A stretch of DNA of 64,000 bases from assembly GCF_018130165.1 (NCBI RefSeq), contig NZ_JAFCLZ010000012.1:62001-126000 (forward strand), written 5' to 3'. A program made the position numbers and the translations under genes. The number at the start of each line of letters is the position of its first letter. Position 1 is the first letter of the stretch. This stretch comes from Bradyrhizobium sp. JYMT SZCCT0180 (lineage in GTDB: Bacteria; Pseudomonadota; Alphaproteobacteria; Rhizobiales; Xanthobacteraceae). Of this stretch, positions 53,454 to 62,773 are shown in pieces. Under the pieces are notes generated by a model. It was given only the letters and a program-made list of their open reading frames with translations. It was not told the origin of the DNA and ran no database searches.

Positions 53454-54572
53454 ATGCAGCGAACCAAAGCCCCGTTCCGTGCCGACGAGGTCGGCAGCCT
53501 GTTGCGGCCGCAGCGCATCAAGGAAGCGCGCGCCAAACTGGAGAAGGGTGAGATCACGGCCGAGGACCTGCGCAAGGCCGAGGACATGGAAATCGAAAAG
53601 GTCGTGCACAAGCAGGCCTCGCTCGGCCTCAAGCTCGCGACCGACGGCGAGTTCCGCCGCTCCTGGTGGCATTTCGATTTCCTCAAGGACCTGACCGGCT
53701 GCGAATTGTTTCATCCCGACCAGGGCATCCAGTTCGCCGGCGTCCAGACCAGGCATGAAGCCATCCGCGTCATCGGCAAGCTCGACTTCCCCGACGACCA
53801 TCCGATGCTCGATCACTTCAGGTTCCTGAAGAAGCATTGCGACACCGCGCATGTCACCGCGAAGATGACGATCCCGTCGCCCGCGGTGCTGCATTTCCGC
53901 GGCGGCCGCAAGGCGATCTCCAAGGACGTCTATCCCGATCTCGAAGCGTTCTTCGAGGATCTCGGCAAGACCTACCGCAAGGCGGTGAAGGCGTTTTATG
54001 ACGCCGGCTGCCGCTATCTGCAGTTCGACGACACCGTGTGGGCCTATCTGTGCTCCCAGGACGAGCTGCAGAAGGCGCGCGAGCGTGGCGACAATCCCGA
54101 CGGCCTGCAGGAGATCTATGCCCGCGTCATCAACTACGCGCTGGCCGAGCGGCCGGCCGACATGATCGTCACCACCCATGTCTGCCGCGGCAATTTCCGC
54201 TCCACCTGGATTTCCTCCGGCGGCTACGAGCCCGTCGCGGAGACCATGCTGGCCGGCACCAATTACGACGGCTACTTCCTGGAATATGATTCCGACCGCG
54301 CCGGCGGCTTCGAGCCGCTGCGTTACCTGCCGAAGGGCAACAAGGTGGTCGTGGTCGGCGTCATCACCTCGAAGTTCGGCGAGCTCGAGAACAAGGAAGA
54401 CATCAAGCGCCGGCTGTCGGAGGCCGCGAAATTCGCGCCGCTCGAGCAGCTCGCGGTATCGCCGCAATGCGGCTTCGCCTCGACCGAGGAAGGCAACATC
54501 CTGTCCGAGGAAGAACAGTGGGCCAAGCTGAAGCTCGCGGTCGATGTCGCCAACGAGGTGTGGGGGAAGTAG
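53454..54572 (+). CDS. Core-MetE (cobalamin-independent methionine synthase C-domain)-like methyltransferase
   Basis: Stand-alone catalytic domain of the MetE family, 372 residues, like YxjG/YxjH-type proteins. Putative zinc ligands are His242 and Cys244 in THVCRGN, Glu277 in FLEYDS, and Cys339 in SPQCGF, matching the His-Cys-Glu-Cys set of MetE. The N-terminal folate-binding half of full MetE is absent. Such core proteins move a methyl group between a sulfur or other donor and homocysteine or a related thiol. Being the last gene of an ABC uptake operon, it may process the imported compound. Methyl donor and acceptor are unknown. Confidence 0.88.
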   Translation: MQRTKAPFRADEVGSLLRPQRIKEARAKLEKGEITAEDLRKAEDMEIEKVVHKQASLGLKLATDGEFRRSWWHFDFLKDLTGCELFHPDQGIQFAGVQTRHEAIRVIGKLDFPDDHPMLDHFRFLKKHCDTAHVTAKMTIPSPAVLHFRGGRKAISKDVYPDLEAFFEDLGKTYRKAVKAFYDAGCRYLQFDDTVWAYLCSQDELQKARERGDNPDGLQEIYARVINYALAERPADMIVTTHVCRGNFRSTWISSGGYEPVAETMLAGTNYDGYFLEYDSDRAGGFEPLRYLPKGNKVVVVGVITSKFGELENKEDIKRRLSEAAKFAPLEQLAVSPQCGFASTEEGNILSEEEQWAKLKLAVDVANEVWGK

Positions 54573-55432
54573 CTAAGCTGTCATTGCGAGCGCAGCGAAG
54601 CAATCCACAGAACCGCACAAGGGATGGATGGATTGCTTCGTCGCTTCGCTCCTCGCAATGACGGATACAGTACGGCTCCACCAACGGTGTCGTCCTCCGC
54701 GAAAGCGGGGGACCCAGTACGCCGCGGCTTCTCGGTTCTATCATCGGCGTCTCTGGGATACTGGATCGCCCGCCTTCGCGGGCGATGACACCTGAATATG
54801 TGTTAGCGTTCTCGCGGCGCATTGCGCCCGAGCTTTGCCAGAAACTTCCCGCCCACTTATCGAGAGGGCGCAGGGAAGACCGGGTGCGCGCTGCACCCGC
54901 GGTCCCGTGTGCGGTTTGCACTAAGTAGGCTGCACACGAGCATACAGGGCAGCGGAGAACACCCGGCCTTCCCTGCGCAATGGCTTTACGGCTTATGCCG
55001 TGCTCTCCCCGGAGACGAGTTCTTGGTTGACTCCGTCGCTGTCGTTTCCGCTCACGCTTCTCCGACAGCTTGACGCCGGCAACGGGCGCCAGGACCACAC
55101 GGTTTTGCCGTACGCTTAGTCCACGCCGTCGTCAGACGTGAACAAGCGTCCACCGCATCCCGCCGCGCGTTCGTGACGTGCGCACGCCCCTCTTGTCGGG
55201 CGGGACGCGACGATTCAAACCGCTGATTTGCCCGACGAGGGAAGCGGAATTTTGCCCGTCGGGTTAATTTGTCGCATCTCCGTCCGCCGTCATTCCCCGA
55301 TGCGCAATTGCGCATCTGAGGGCGTGCGAAGCACGAGCCCGGAATCCATCGGGCGACAGTCCATGCGGACAAATGGATTCCGGGCCCGCGCCAAGTGGCG
55401 CGTCCCGGAATGACGAGAGAGAGCCTACAGGC
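54573..55432. repeat. 860-bp gene-free region made of several repeat elements
   Basis: Four blocks can be seen: an inverted element 54578-54664 with ends TGTCATTGCGAG and CTCGCAATGACGG; an element 54688-54790 (relative of 18822-18923) with ends TGTCGTCC and GCGATGACA; a long block about 54830-55270 with inverted ends GCGCAGGGAAGACCGGG (54868-54884) and CCCGGCCTTCCCTGCGC (54962-54978); and an element 55288-55415 (relative of 17857-17964). I see no gene. The long block resembles an interspersed repeat familiar from Bradyrhizobium genomes. Confidence 0.8.
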
Positions 55433-56371
55433 TCAGCCCCACGGGCCGCGCGAGGTCGAGGGGCGACCCCACGGACCGCGGCGTGGCGTGTTGCGACCGG
55501 CACCGACGGAAGCCGTGCCGCCCGCGCCCATTTCCGCGGCGAGCTGCTGCAACGCCGCGACGCGGTTCTCGGTCGAGGGGTGCGTCGTGAACAAATTGTC
55601 GACGCCGCGTCCCGACAGCGGGTTGATGATGAACATGTGCGCGGTCGCCGGATTGCGCTCGGCCTCCATGTTCGGCACCTGGTGCGCCGCGCCGGCAATC
55701 TTGGACAGCGCGGAAGCGAGCCACATCGGCTGACCCACGATGCGCGCGCCGAGATCGTCGGCGGCGTATTCGCGCGTCCGGCTGATCGCCATCTGCACCA
55801 GCATGGCGCCGAGCGGGGCCAGGATCATCATCGCGATCGAGCCGACGATGCCGGGACCGTGGTTGTTGTCGCGATTGCCGCCGAAGAACGCGCCGAACTG
55901 CGCCACCATCGAGATGGCGCCGGCAATGGTCGCGGTGATCGTCATCAGCAACGTGTCGTGATTCTTGATGTGCGCGAGTTCGTGCGCGATCACGCCGGCC
56001 AGTTCCTCGCGGCTGAGCGAGTGCATCAGGCCGGTGGTCACGGCAACCGCCGCGTTCTGCGGGTTACGGCCGGTGGCAAACGCGTTGGGCTGCGCCTCGT
56101 CCATCACGAAGACGCGCGGCATCGGCAGGCCGGCGCGCCCGGCAAGCTCGGCCACGAGGTTGTAGAGATCAGGCGCGGTTTGCCGGTCAACCTCATGGGC
56201 CCCGTACATCGACAGCACCATGCGGTCCGAATTCCAGTAGGCGAAAAGATTGGTCGCGGCGGCGATCACAAGCGCGATCATGGCGCCGGTGGCGCCGCCG
56301 AAGAGATAGCCGACACCCATGAAGAGGCCGGTAAGACCGGCCAGGAGAATGGCAGTCTTGAAATAGCTCAT
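55433..56371 (-). CDS. htpX: HtpX-type membrane zinc metalloprotease
   Basis: M48-family membrane protease, 312 residues, that degrades misfolded membrane proteins under envelope stress. It has two N-terminal membrane helices (FKTAILLAGLTGLFMGVGYLF; AMIALVIAAATNLFAYW), the zinc motif HELAH (130-134), TRPREYAAD-like sequence SRTREYAADDLGA with the third ligand Glu, and the C-terminal HPSTENRVAAL. ATG 56371 begins the first helix. The C-terminus is extended by a Gly/Pro/Arg-rich tail. It is divergent from the metal-efflux operon, which may share envelope-stress control. Confidence 0.93.
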   Translation of the reverse strand: MSYFKTAILLAGLTGLFMGVGYLFGGATGAMIALVIAAATNLFAYWNSDRMVLSMYGAHEVDRQTAPDLYNLVAELAGRAGLPMPRVFVMDEAQPNAFATGRNPQNAAVAVTTGLMHSLSREELAGVIAHELAHIKNHDTLLMTITATIAGAISMVAQFGAFFGGNRDNNHGPGIVGSIAMMILAPLGAMLVQMAISRTREYAADDLGARIVGQPMWLASALSKIAGAAHQVPNMEAERNPATAHMFIINPLSGRGVDNLFTTHPSTENRVAALQQLAAEMGAGGTASVGAGRNTPRRGPWGRPSTSRGPWG

Positions 56372-56610
56372 TGTCGTCTCCCTGCCTCCGCGGCCGCATG
56401 CCGTGGCAGACATGACAGGATGTATGGAGCCTACTGGCCTCCCTTCAAGAAGCCATGGTGCGTCGAGGCGCCGCGGATTACCCGGATGTAATCTGGCGGA
56501 TAGCGGACGGAATCGATTGGTTAATGGCTTGAGCCTTCCAGCAGGTATTCTGGCGAATTAGTGATCCAGCCGAGGTTCCCTTGGTGGCCGGAACGTGAGA
56601 AAATGCACGG

Positions 56611-56982
56611 GTGAAAATATCGTTCCATCTTTCCCGGCTGCTGGCGATCTTGGTGATCGCAGGGCTCATGTTTGCGCCGCTTTCCCGGCCTGCGAATGCG
56701 GGCAGCGGGATGGCCATGGCTGCGCCGGTGGCGGCGGAGATGGCTGAAATGGCCGCCGACATGCCATGCTGCCCGGACAACTCCGTGCCCATGGATTGCG
56801 ACCAGTGCCCGCTGATGGCGCTCTGCATGGTCACCAATTTTCACGCGCCATCGCCGGCCGGAATGATTGAAATTCGGCCCGTCACGGTCCGGCTGCTGGT
56901 GCCCGGCAGCGACCCCGAAGCCGACAGCCTCGGCCAACATCCCCCGCCAAGACCTCCCCGACTCCTGGTCCATTCGGCTTAA
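56611..56982 (+). CDS. Small secreted Cys/Met-rich protein at head of metal-efflux operon
   Basis: 123-residue protein starting at GTG, with a signal peptide (FHLSRLLAILVIAGLMFAP) and a mature part rich in Met, Cys and acidic residues (MAEMAADMPCCPDNS; MDCDQCPLMALCM), which could bind copper or silver ions. It has no recognisable catalytic domain. It lies 83 bp before the FixH-like gene in the direction of the CusB-CusA genes, so it probably belongs to the same metal-response unit. Function is inferred from composition and place only. Confidence 0.6.
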   Translation: MKISFHLSRLLAILVIAGLMFAPLSRPANAGSGMAMAAPVAAEMAEMAADMPCCPDNSVPMDCDQCPLMALCMVTNFHAPSPAGMIEIRPVTVRLLVPGSDPEADSLGQHPPPRPPRLLVHSA

Positions 56983-57065
56983 CGCCTGATTTTGCGCGGC
57001 GCTTTGGTGCGCCGGTGATCCATGCCGCCAGAGCGGCAGATCCAGGACAATCGAGGATATAGAAA

Positions 57066-57473
57066 ATGAAGACGTTCACCCACGCGCGCGCCTTGCGGGC
57101 CGCGCTGATCGCTGCCGCCATCGCCGGCGCAAGCACGGCCGCGCTCGCTGACATCAAGGACTACAAGTTCGAACTCGTCGATCAGACCGTCCAGGCCGGA
57201 CCCGACAAGACCATCACCGTTCGGCTGATGAACACGAAAACCGGAAAGCCGGTACCGGATGCCGTCATCTTCGCCACCCGCCTGGACATGGCTCCGGACG
57301 GCATGCAGGAAATGGCGACCAAGCTCACGCCGGTGCCGGGTGCCGAGCCAGGTACCTACAAATTCAAGGCGACATTCGGCATGGCCGGCCGCTGGCAGCT
57401 TTCGCTCGGCGCGAAGGTCCAGGGCGAGACCGGTACCGTCGACAACAAGCTTGTCATCACGGCGCAGAAATGA
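57066..57473 (+). CDS. FixH-family periplasmic protein
   Basis: FixH/YtkA-like protein, 135 residues, with a signal peptide (ALRAALIAAAIAGASTAALA) and an all-beta domain (YKFELVDQTVQAGPDKTITVRL to FKATFGMAGRWQLSLGAKV). In FixH-like genes outside nitrogen-fixation clusters, this domain commonly accompanies copper/silver efflux genes and may hold or sense metal. The stop overlaps the next start by 4 bp. Role in metal handling is inferred. Confidence 0.8.
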   Translation: MKTFTHARALRAALIAAAIAGASTAALADIKDYKFELVDQTVQAGPDKTITVRLMNTKTGKPVPDAVIFATRLDMAPDGMQEMATKLTPVPGAEPGTYKFKATFGMAGRWQLSLGAKVQGETGTVDNKLVITAQK

Positions 57474-58885
57474 ACCGCGCCATCATCGCAAGCGCCACCG
57501 CCGTGTTGATCGCGGCGGCGGGTGCCGGGCTCGTCCTCGCCGGCGCGCAGGGACTGCCCGCGCGGACCATCGCCATGATCACGCGCGCTGCGGCCGACGA
57601 GAGCCGCGCGCCGATCTATTTTCAGGATCCGGACGGCAGCCCGTCGTACTCGCTGACGCCGAAAAAGACGCCCGACGGCCGCGACTATCGCGCCGTTCCC
57701 GCCGGGGCCGACGTCAGCTTCGATCCGGACGCCGCCGGCACGACGATTTCGGCCGCGCCATCAGCCGCTCCGGCCGATCGCAGGATCAAATACTACCGCA
57801 ACCCGATGGGACTGCCGGACACCTCCCCCACCCCCAAGAAGGACTCGATGGGGATGGACTACATCGCCGTCTATGAGGGCGAAGACAGCGATGACGGCTC
57901 GGTAAAGCTGTCGCCGGGGAAAATCCAGCGCACCGGCGTCAGGTCGGAGCCCGCGGCGCCGCGCACCATCCGCAGCACGATCCACGCGCCGGGCACCATT
58001 CAGCTCGACGAACGCCGCGTCTCCGTGATCGCGATGCGGGCCGAAAGCTATATCCAGAAGGTCGCGAACGTCACCACCGGGAGCCACGTCGCCCAGGGCC
58101 AGCCCTTGATGGAAGTCTACAGTCCGGCGGTTTCGTCGGCGTCGGCCGAGTACATTTCAACCATCAACTCCAAGGCCATCGGGACCGACGCCACCTATGG
58201 CAAAGGTTCACGGCAGCGGCTGATGAATCTCGACGTGCCGGAAGCGGCCATCGCTGCGATGGAGAAGAGCCGGACGGTTCCGATCGGCATCGAATGGACT
58301 TCGCCACGTGACGGCATCGTGCTCGAACGCAACGCCATCGAGGGCGCGCGCGCGCAGCCGGGCGAAGTGCTGTTCCGGATCGCCGACCACAGGCAGCTCT
58401 GGGCGATCATCGACGTCGCCGAACGCGACATGGGGATGCTCGCGCTCGGGCAACCGGCGACCGTCAAGGCGCGCGGTTTTCCGGGCCGCACATTCACCGG
58501 GACGATCAGCGTCATCTATCCGCAGATCAACAAGGAGACGCGTACCGGGCGCTTGCGGATCGAGCTTGCCAATCCCGACCTGGTGCTGATCCACGACATG
58601 TATGTCGATGCCGAGATCGACATCGGCAGTTCCGCGCCGGTGCTGACAATCCCGGAGAGTGCCGTGATGGACACCGGCCGGCGCCAGGCGGTGTTCGTCG
58701 ACAAGGGCGAAGGCCGCTTCGAACCCCGCGAAGTCAAGCTCGGCCATCGCGGCGACGGTTATGTGGAGGTGCGCGACGGCGTCAGCGAAGGCGAGCCGGT
58801 GGTGGTTTCGGCGAACTTCCTGATCGATGCGGAAAGCAATCTGAAGGCCGCGCTGAAAGGCTTTGCCGACGGAGCGCAGCAATGA
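57470..58885 (+). CDS. cusB: Heavy-metal RND efflux periplasmic adaptor (CusB-like) with tandem metal-binding motifs
   Basis: Membrane-fusion protein, 471 residues. A signal-anchor (ATAVLIAAAGAGLVLAG) is followed by two copies of a YHS-like heavy-metal-binding motif: one weak (IYFQDPDGSPSYSLTPKK, about 49-77) and one clear (YYRNPMGLPDTSPTPKK then DSMGMDYIAVYEGE, 107-137). The hairpin and barrel domains follow (AESYIQKVANVTTGSHVAQGQPL; RIELANPDLVLIHDMYVD). It would bridge CusA and an outer-membrane channel to expel Cu(I)/Ag(I). Overlaps the FixH-like and CusA genes by 4 bp on each side. Confidence 0.9.
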   Translation: MNRAIIASATAVLIAAAGAGLVLAGAQGLPARTIAMITRAAADESRAPIYFQDPDGSPSYSLTPKKTPDGRDYRAVPAGADVSFDPDAAGTTISAAPSAAPADRRIKYYRNPMGLPDTSPTPKKDSMGMDYIAVYEGEDSDDGSVKLSPGKIQRTGVRSEPAAPRTIRSTIHAPGTIQLDERRVSVIAMRAESYIQKVANVTTGSHVAQGQPLMEVYSPAVSSASAEYISTINSKAIGTDATYGKGSRQRLMNLDVPEAAIAAMEKSRTVPIGIEWTSPRDGIVLERNAIEGARAQPGEVLFRIADHRQLWAIIDVAERDMGMLALGQPATVKARGFPGRTFTGTISVIYPQINKETRTGRLRIELANPDLVLIHDMYVDAEIDIGSSAPVLTIPESAVMDTGRRQAVFVDKGEGRFEPREVKLGHRGDGYVEVRDGVSEGEPVVVSANFLIDAESNLKAALKGFADGAQQ

Positions 58886-61800
58886 TCGCGCGCCTGATCG
58901 CGTGGTCGGCGCGCAATCTGCTGCTGGTGCTGTTCGGCGCCGGTTTCGCCACCGCCGCCGGCCTGTATGCGCTGGCGCATCTGCCGCTGGATGCCATTCC
59001 CGACCTCTCCGACACCCAGGTGATCGTCTATACCGAGTATCCCGGCCAGGCGCCGCAGGTGATCGAGGACCAGGTCACCTATCCCTTGACCACGGCGATG
59101 CTGACGGTGCCGCGTTCAAAGGTGGTGCGCGGGTTCTCGTTCTTCGGCGTATCGTTTGTCTACGTGATCTTCGAGGACGGTACCGACATCTACTGGGCGC
59201 GCTCGCGCGTGCTCGAATTCCTCAACAGCGCGGCCTCACGCCTGCCCGCGGGCGTGACGCCGACGATGGGACCGGACGCCACCGGCGTCGGCTGGGTCTA
59301 CCAATACGCCGTCATGTCGAAAGAGCTGAACCTCGCCGACACCCGCGCGATCCAGGACTGGAATCTGAAATTCGCGCTGGCCAAGGCGGAAGGCGTCGCC
59401 GAGGTCGCCAGCGTCGGCGGCTTCGTCCGGCAATACAACGTGGTGCTCGATCCGCAGCGGATGCGCGACCTCGGCATCACCATGCCCAAGATGCGCGACG
59501 CGATCCGCGCCAGCAATGCCGACGTCGGCGGCCGCACCGTCGAATTGTCCGAATTCGAATACGTCATTCGCGGCAAGGGCTACATCAAGGGTATCAACGA
59601 CCTCGGCAATATCGTGCTCAAGAGTAGTGGCGGCACGCCGGTGCTGCTCAAGGACATCGCCCGCGTCGAGCTCGGCCCGGACGAGCGGCGCGGCATCACC
59701 GAACTCAACGGTGAAGGCGAAGTCGCCAGCGGAATCGTGCTGCAGCGGTTTGGCGTCAATGCGCTGGACGTGATCCAGAACGTCAAGAAGCGGATTACCG
59801 AGATCGCCAGCAGCCTGCCGAAATCGGTCGAGATCGTCGCGGTCTATGACCGCTCGGAGCTGATCGTTGCTGCGATCGATACGCTCAAGCGCACCCTGTT
59901 CGAAGAGAGCGTAATCGTCGCGCTGGTGTGCATCGTGTTCCTGCTGCATGTCCGCAGCGCCCTGGTCGCGATCCTGATGCTGCCGGTGGGCGTGCTGATG
60001 GCGTTCGGCGCCATGAAGCTGCTTGGCCTCGGCTCCAACATCATGAGCCTCGGCGGCATCGCGATCGCGATCGGCGCCATGGTCGATGCTGCCATCGTGA
60101 TGATCGAAAACGCGCACAAGCATCTGGAGCGCGCGGAGCCCGGACGATCGCGCATCGATGTGCTGATCGAGGCGGCGTCACAGGTGGGGCCCGCGCTGTT
60201 CTTCAGCCTGATGATCATCACCGTTTCGTTCATGCCGATATTTACGCTGGAATCCCAGGAAGGCCGGCTGTTCAGCCCGCTCGCCTTCACCAAGACCTTT
60301 GCGATGGCGGCGGCGGCCTTGCTGTCGGTAACGCTGGTGCCGGCGTTGATGGTGATCTTCGTGCGCGGCAAGATCATTCCCGAGCACAAGAACCCGATCA
60401 ACCGTTTCCTGATCTGGGTCTACCGTCCCGTCATCAAGGCCGTGATGCGCGCCAAGGTGCTGGTGATCCTTCTGGCGGTGGCCGTGCTCGCCGTGACGAT
60501 CTGGCCGGCGCGGCAGCTCGGCACCGAGTTCATGCCCAACCTCAACGAAGGCACTTTGCTCTACATGCCGACGACACTGCCCGGCATATCCGTCACCAAG
60601 GCCGGTGAATTGCTGCAGACCCAGGACCGGATCATCCGAAGCTTTCCGGAGGTGGCTTCCGTGTATGGCAAGGCCGGACGCGCCCTGACGGCGACCGATC
60701 CCGCCCCCTCCGAAATGTTCGAGACCGTGATCAATCTCAAGCCAAAGGCGGAATGGCGGGCCGGCGTCTCCGTGGAAAGCCTGACCGCCGAGATGGACCG
60801 GGCGCTGCAGTTTCCGGGCGTTTCCAACGCCTGGACCCAGCCGATCAAGGCGCGCATCGACATGCTGTCGACCGGCATCCGAACGCCTGTTGGCGTCAAG
60901 GTGATCGGCACTGACCTCAACGAGATCGACCGGCTCGCAAAACAGATCGAACAGGTGCTCAAGGCGGTGCCCGGCACGTCATCGGCCTATGCCGAACGCG
61001 GCATCGGTGGCTATTACCTCGACATCGTCCCCGACCGCGCGGCCCTGGCGCGCTACGGCATCATGGTGCAGGACGTCAACGACGTGATCGCGACCGCGCT
61101 TGGCGGCCAGACCGTCACCACGACGGTCGAGGGACGCCAGCGCTTCGGCGTCAACATGCGCTATCCCCGCGATCTGCGCGGCGACACGCAATCCATCATC
61201 CGTGACGTGCTGGTGCCGATGCCGGGCGGCGGCGCGGTGCCGCTCGGCGAAGTCGCCAAGGTGACGCCATCGCGTGGGCCGACCTCGATCCGTACCGAGA
61301 ACGGGCAGCTCGCGGTCTACATCTACGTCGATATCCGCGACCGCGACATCGGCAGCTATGTCGCCGACGCGCAGGCCGCGGTGAAGGCCAGCATCGAGTT
61401 CCCGCCGGGCGCCTACGTGATGTGGAGCGGGAGTTACGAATACCTCGAACGCGCCACCGCGCGGCTGAAGATCGTGGTGCCGGTGACGCTGATGATCATC
61501 TTCCTGCTGCTCTATCTCAACTTCCGCTCGCTGACCGAAACCATGATCGTGATGCTGTCGCTGCCGTTCGCGCTGGTCGGCGGGCTCTGGCTGATGTGGT
61601 GGCTGGGTTTTAATCTATCGGTCGCCGTCGTCGTCGGCTTCATCGCGCTTGCCGGCGTCGCCGCCGAGACCGGCGTCGTGATGCTGATCTATCTCAACCA
61701 GGCGCTCGACGAGATCAGGGCGCGCCGGGCGGCCGAGGGCCGCGCGCTGACCAAGCAGGACCTTTACGATGCGATCATGGAGGGCGCGGTGGAGCGGGTG

Positions 61801-62046
61801 CGGCCGAAAATGATGACGGTCGTCGCCATCATGGCGGGGCTATTGCCGATCATGTGGAGCACCGGCACGGGTTCTGAAATCATGCAGCGCATCGCGGTGC
61901 CGATGATCGGCGGCATGATTTCATCGACGCTGCTGACCCTGATCGTGATTCCCGCGATCTATGCGCTGGTCAAAGGCGCGCGGCTGCAGCGGATGCTCCG
62001 CCCGGCGATGAATCTCAATGGCAAGCCGGGCGAGGCCGGAATATGA
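58882..62046 (+). CDS. cusA: Heavy-metal RND efflux pump (CusA-like)
   Basis: RND pump of the heavy-metal (HME) class, 1054 residues, twelve membrane helices. The conserved N-terminus is LLVLFGAGFATAAGLYALAH and IPDLSDTQVIVYTEYPGQAPQ. In TM4 it has AIGAMVDAAIVMIENAHKHLE with the proton-relay Asp; the C-terminal half has GVAAETGVVMLIYLNQALDE. It exports Cu/Ag-type cations, or possibly Zn/Co/Cd. Overlaps the adaptor by 4 bp. No outer-membrane partner gene follows; the TolC-family gene at 186 is a distant candidate. Confidence 0.93.
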   Translation: MIARLIAWSARNLLLVLFGAGFATAAGLYALAHLPLDAIPDLSDTQVIVYTEYPGQAPQVIEDQVTYPLTTAMLTVPRSKVVRGFSFFGVSFVYVIFEDGTDIYWARSRVLEFLNSAASRLPAGVTPTMGPDATGVGWVYQYAVMSKELNLADTRAIQDWNLKFALAKAEGVAEVASVGGFVRQYNVVLDPQRMRDLGITMPKMRDAIRASNADVGGRTVELSEFEYVIRGKGYIKGINDLGNIVLKSSGGTPVLLKDIARVELGPDERRGITELNGEGEVASGIVLQRFGVNALDVIQNVKKRITEIASSLPKSVEIVAVYDRSELIVAAIDTLKRTLFEESVIVALVCIVFLLHVRSALVAILMLPVGVLMAFGAMKLLGLGSNIMSLGGIAIAIGAMVDAAIVMIENAHKHLERAEPGRSRIDVLIEAASQVGPALFFSLMIITVSFMPIFTLESQEGRLFSPLAFTKTFAMAAAALLSVTLVPALMVIFVRGKIIPEHKNPINRFLIWVYRPVIKAVMRAKVLVILLAVAVLAVTIWPARQLGTEFMPNLNEGTLLYMPTTLPGISVTKAGELLQTQDRIIRSFPEVASVYGKAGRALTATDPAPSEMFETVINLKPKAEWRAGVSVESLTAEMDRALQFPGVSNAWTQPIKARIDMLSTGIRTPVGVKVIGTDLNEIDRLAKQIEQVLKAVPGTSSAYAERGIGGYYLDIVPDRAALARYGIMVQDVNDVIATALGGQTVTTTVEGRQRFGVNMRYPRDLRGDTQSIIRDVLVPMPGGGAVPLGEVAKVTPSRGPTSIRTENGQLAVYIYVDIRDRDIGSYVADAQAAVKASIEFPPGAYVMWSGSYEYLERATARLKIVVPVTLMIIFLLLYLNFRSLTETMIVMLSLPFALVGGLWLMWWLGFNLSVAVVVGFIALAGVAAETGVVMLIYLNQALDEIRARRAAEGRALTKQDLYDAIMEGAVERVRPKMMTVVAIMAGLLPIMWSTGTGSEIMQRIAVPMIGGMISSTLLTLIVIPAIYALVKGARLQRMLRPAMNLNGKPGEAGI

Positions 62047-62079
62047 TGTTGGCTCCCCGCAGCGCGGAGGAAGGACGCG

Positions 62080-62703
62080 ATGGAAAGCGAAAGCCGCCAG
62101 GCGCACTGGGAGAAAGTCTACACCAGCAAAGGCGAGAACGAGGTCAGCTGGTTTCAGGAAAGCCCTGCCCCGTCGCTGGCGCTGATCGCCGAGATCGAGG
62201 CTGCGCCCCATCAGGCGATCGTCGACATCGGCGGCGGTGCGTCACGGCTGGTCGATCACCTCATCGATCGGGGATTTTGTGACGTCACCGTGCTCGATCT
62301 CTCCGCGGCGGCACTGGAGGCCGCCAGAGCCCGTCTCGGCCAACGCGCGGCGCGCGCGCACTGGATTGTGGCCGACGCCACCACATGGAGGCCGTCGCGG
62401 GCGTATGACATCTGGCATGACCGGGCGGCGTTTCACTTCCTGACCGAGGAGAGTGACCGCGCGGGCTACATCGCGCGGCTCAAGCAGGGTTTGAAGATCG
62501 GCGGCCACGCCATCATCGCGACCTTCGCGCTGGACGGACCCGAGAAATGCAGCGGCCTGCCGGTGATGCGCTACGATGCGGCGCGCCTTGCGCAGACGCT
62601 GGGACCGGGGTTCAGGCTGCTGCAAAGCCGGCAGAGCGACCATGCCACGCCCTGGGGATCGCAACAGCACTTTCAATTCAGCGTCTTTCAGCGCGTCGAG
62701 TAA
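62080..62703 (+). CDS. Class I SAM-dependent methyltransferase
   Basis: Small methyltransferase, 207 residues. It begins HWEKVYTSKGENEVSWFQESP, typical of a group of methyltransferases linked to metal or metalloid resistance, with SAM motif IVDIGGGASRLVDHL and DIWHDRAAFHFLTEE. AAGGA precedes ATG 62080. It lies 33 bp after the CusA gene, so it is probably co-transcribed. A detoxification role is plausible; the substrate is unknown. Confidence 0.8.
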   Translation: MESESRQAHWEKVYTSKGENEVSWFQESPAPSLALIAEIEAAPHQAIVDIGGGASRLVDHLIDRGFCDVTVLDLSAAALEAARARLGQRAARAHWIVADATTWRPSRAYDIWHDRAAFHFLTEESDRAGYIARLKQGLKIGGHAIIATFALDGPEKCSGLPVMRYDAARLAQTLGPGFRLLQSRQSDHATPWGSQQHFQFSVFQRVE

Positions 62704-62773
62704 TTCTGACGGGACTTTGATGAACGCCCACCAGCGGGACTGTTAAGATTACGACGCACAGCAGGAGATATTC

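Noticed and set aside
54403..55098. 231-codon frame through the repeat region near 54.5-55.1 kb
   Set aside because: Covers the 3' end of the MetE-like gene and several repeats; the translation consists of repeat-derived Arg/Ser/Pro-rich sequence.
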